A stretch of DNA of 64,000 nt, taken from contig CAWZYM010000250.1 in NCBI GenBank assembly GCA_963966185.1, positions 124,001 to 188,000 on the forward strand. The letters run 5' to 3'. Below are positions 63,957-64,000 of this stretch, in pieces. The stretch comes from Rhabditoides inermis. Lineage: Eukaryota; Nematoda; Chromadorea; Rhabditida; Rhabditidae. Position numbers and translations under genes: made by a program. The notes below the pieces were generated by a model. It searched no databases. It was not told the DNA's origin and was given only the letters and a program-made list of their open reading frames with translations. The stretch's first letter is position 1; each line of letters begins with the position of its first letter.

Positions 63957-64000
63957 CTGACATGGTCCCATGGTATTCAAGTTTTGATTTTCAATGTCAT

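Larger units (their letters stand above)
61599..64000. repeat. Segmental duplication, copy 2 (cut by the window end)
   Basis: It matches 54417-57222, including the shared MITE insertion site, so the duplication is younger than that insertion. It continues past the window. Confidence 0.88.

Overview
The window is animal DNA and almost certainly nematode. Genes have many short exons and compact introns, and the gene set includes a cuticle collagen, three families of nematode chemoreceptor (Str-like, Srg-like, Srsx-like), a glucosylceramidase of the gba type and a flavin monooxygenase. GC-rich exons in AT-rich, transposon-littered DNA with CT/GA microsatellites would suit a Pristionchus-like diplogastrid, but the species cannot be fixed from sequence alone. 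All gene models were spliced by eye from frame, splice sites and family resemblance.

Left part (1-16500): a 37-exon plus-strand gene encodes a FERM protein with three PDZ domains. It is followed by about 4.5 kb of foldback elements and ends in an inverted copy of the gene's own stop codon and 3' UTR. Middle left (16700-26400): a minus-strand cuticle collagen, a minus-strand TMEM53/DUF829 gene whose 3.5 kb intron holds a large composite minisatellite, two related minus-strand secreted Cys-containing genes, and a small Tyr/Gly-rich secreted peptide gene with a TATA box.

Centre (27900-42000): a plus-strand Str-like receptor, a minus-strand Srg-like receptor, about 4 kb of repeats with tRNA-like sequences, and a 15-exon glucosylceramidase-like gene whose acid/base glutamate reads as glutamine. 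Right centre (42200-53200): a DDX43-like DEAD-box helicase with a possible nested gene, exons of a minus-strand membrane protein, a flavin monooxygenase, and a minus-strand gene for a secreted polyprotein of ten almost identical 50-residue units separated by RAKR sites.

Right end (54400-64000): a complete minus-strand Srsx-like receptor and a tandem copy of its 3' half that runs off the window. At least five families of short inverted-repeat elements are scattered through introns and intergenic DNA. The genes do not form one pathway. The features most worth checking are the polyprotein, the NEP-to-NQP change in the glucosylceramidase homologue, the high number of GC-AG introns, and the strand-consistent placement of CT and GA tracts at intron ends.
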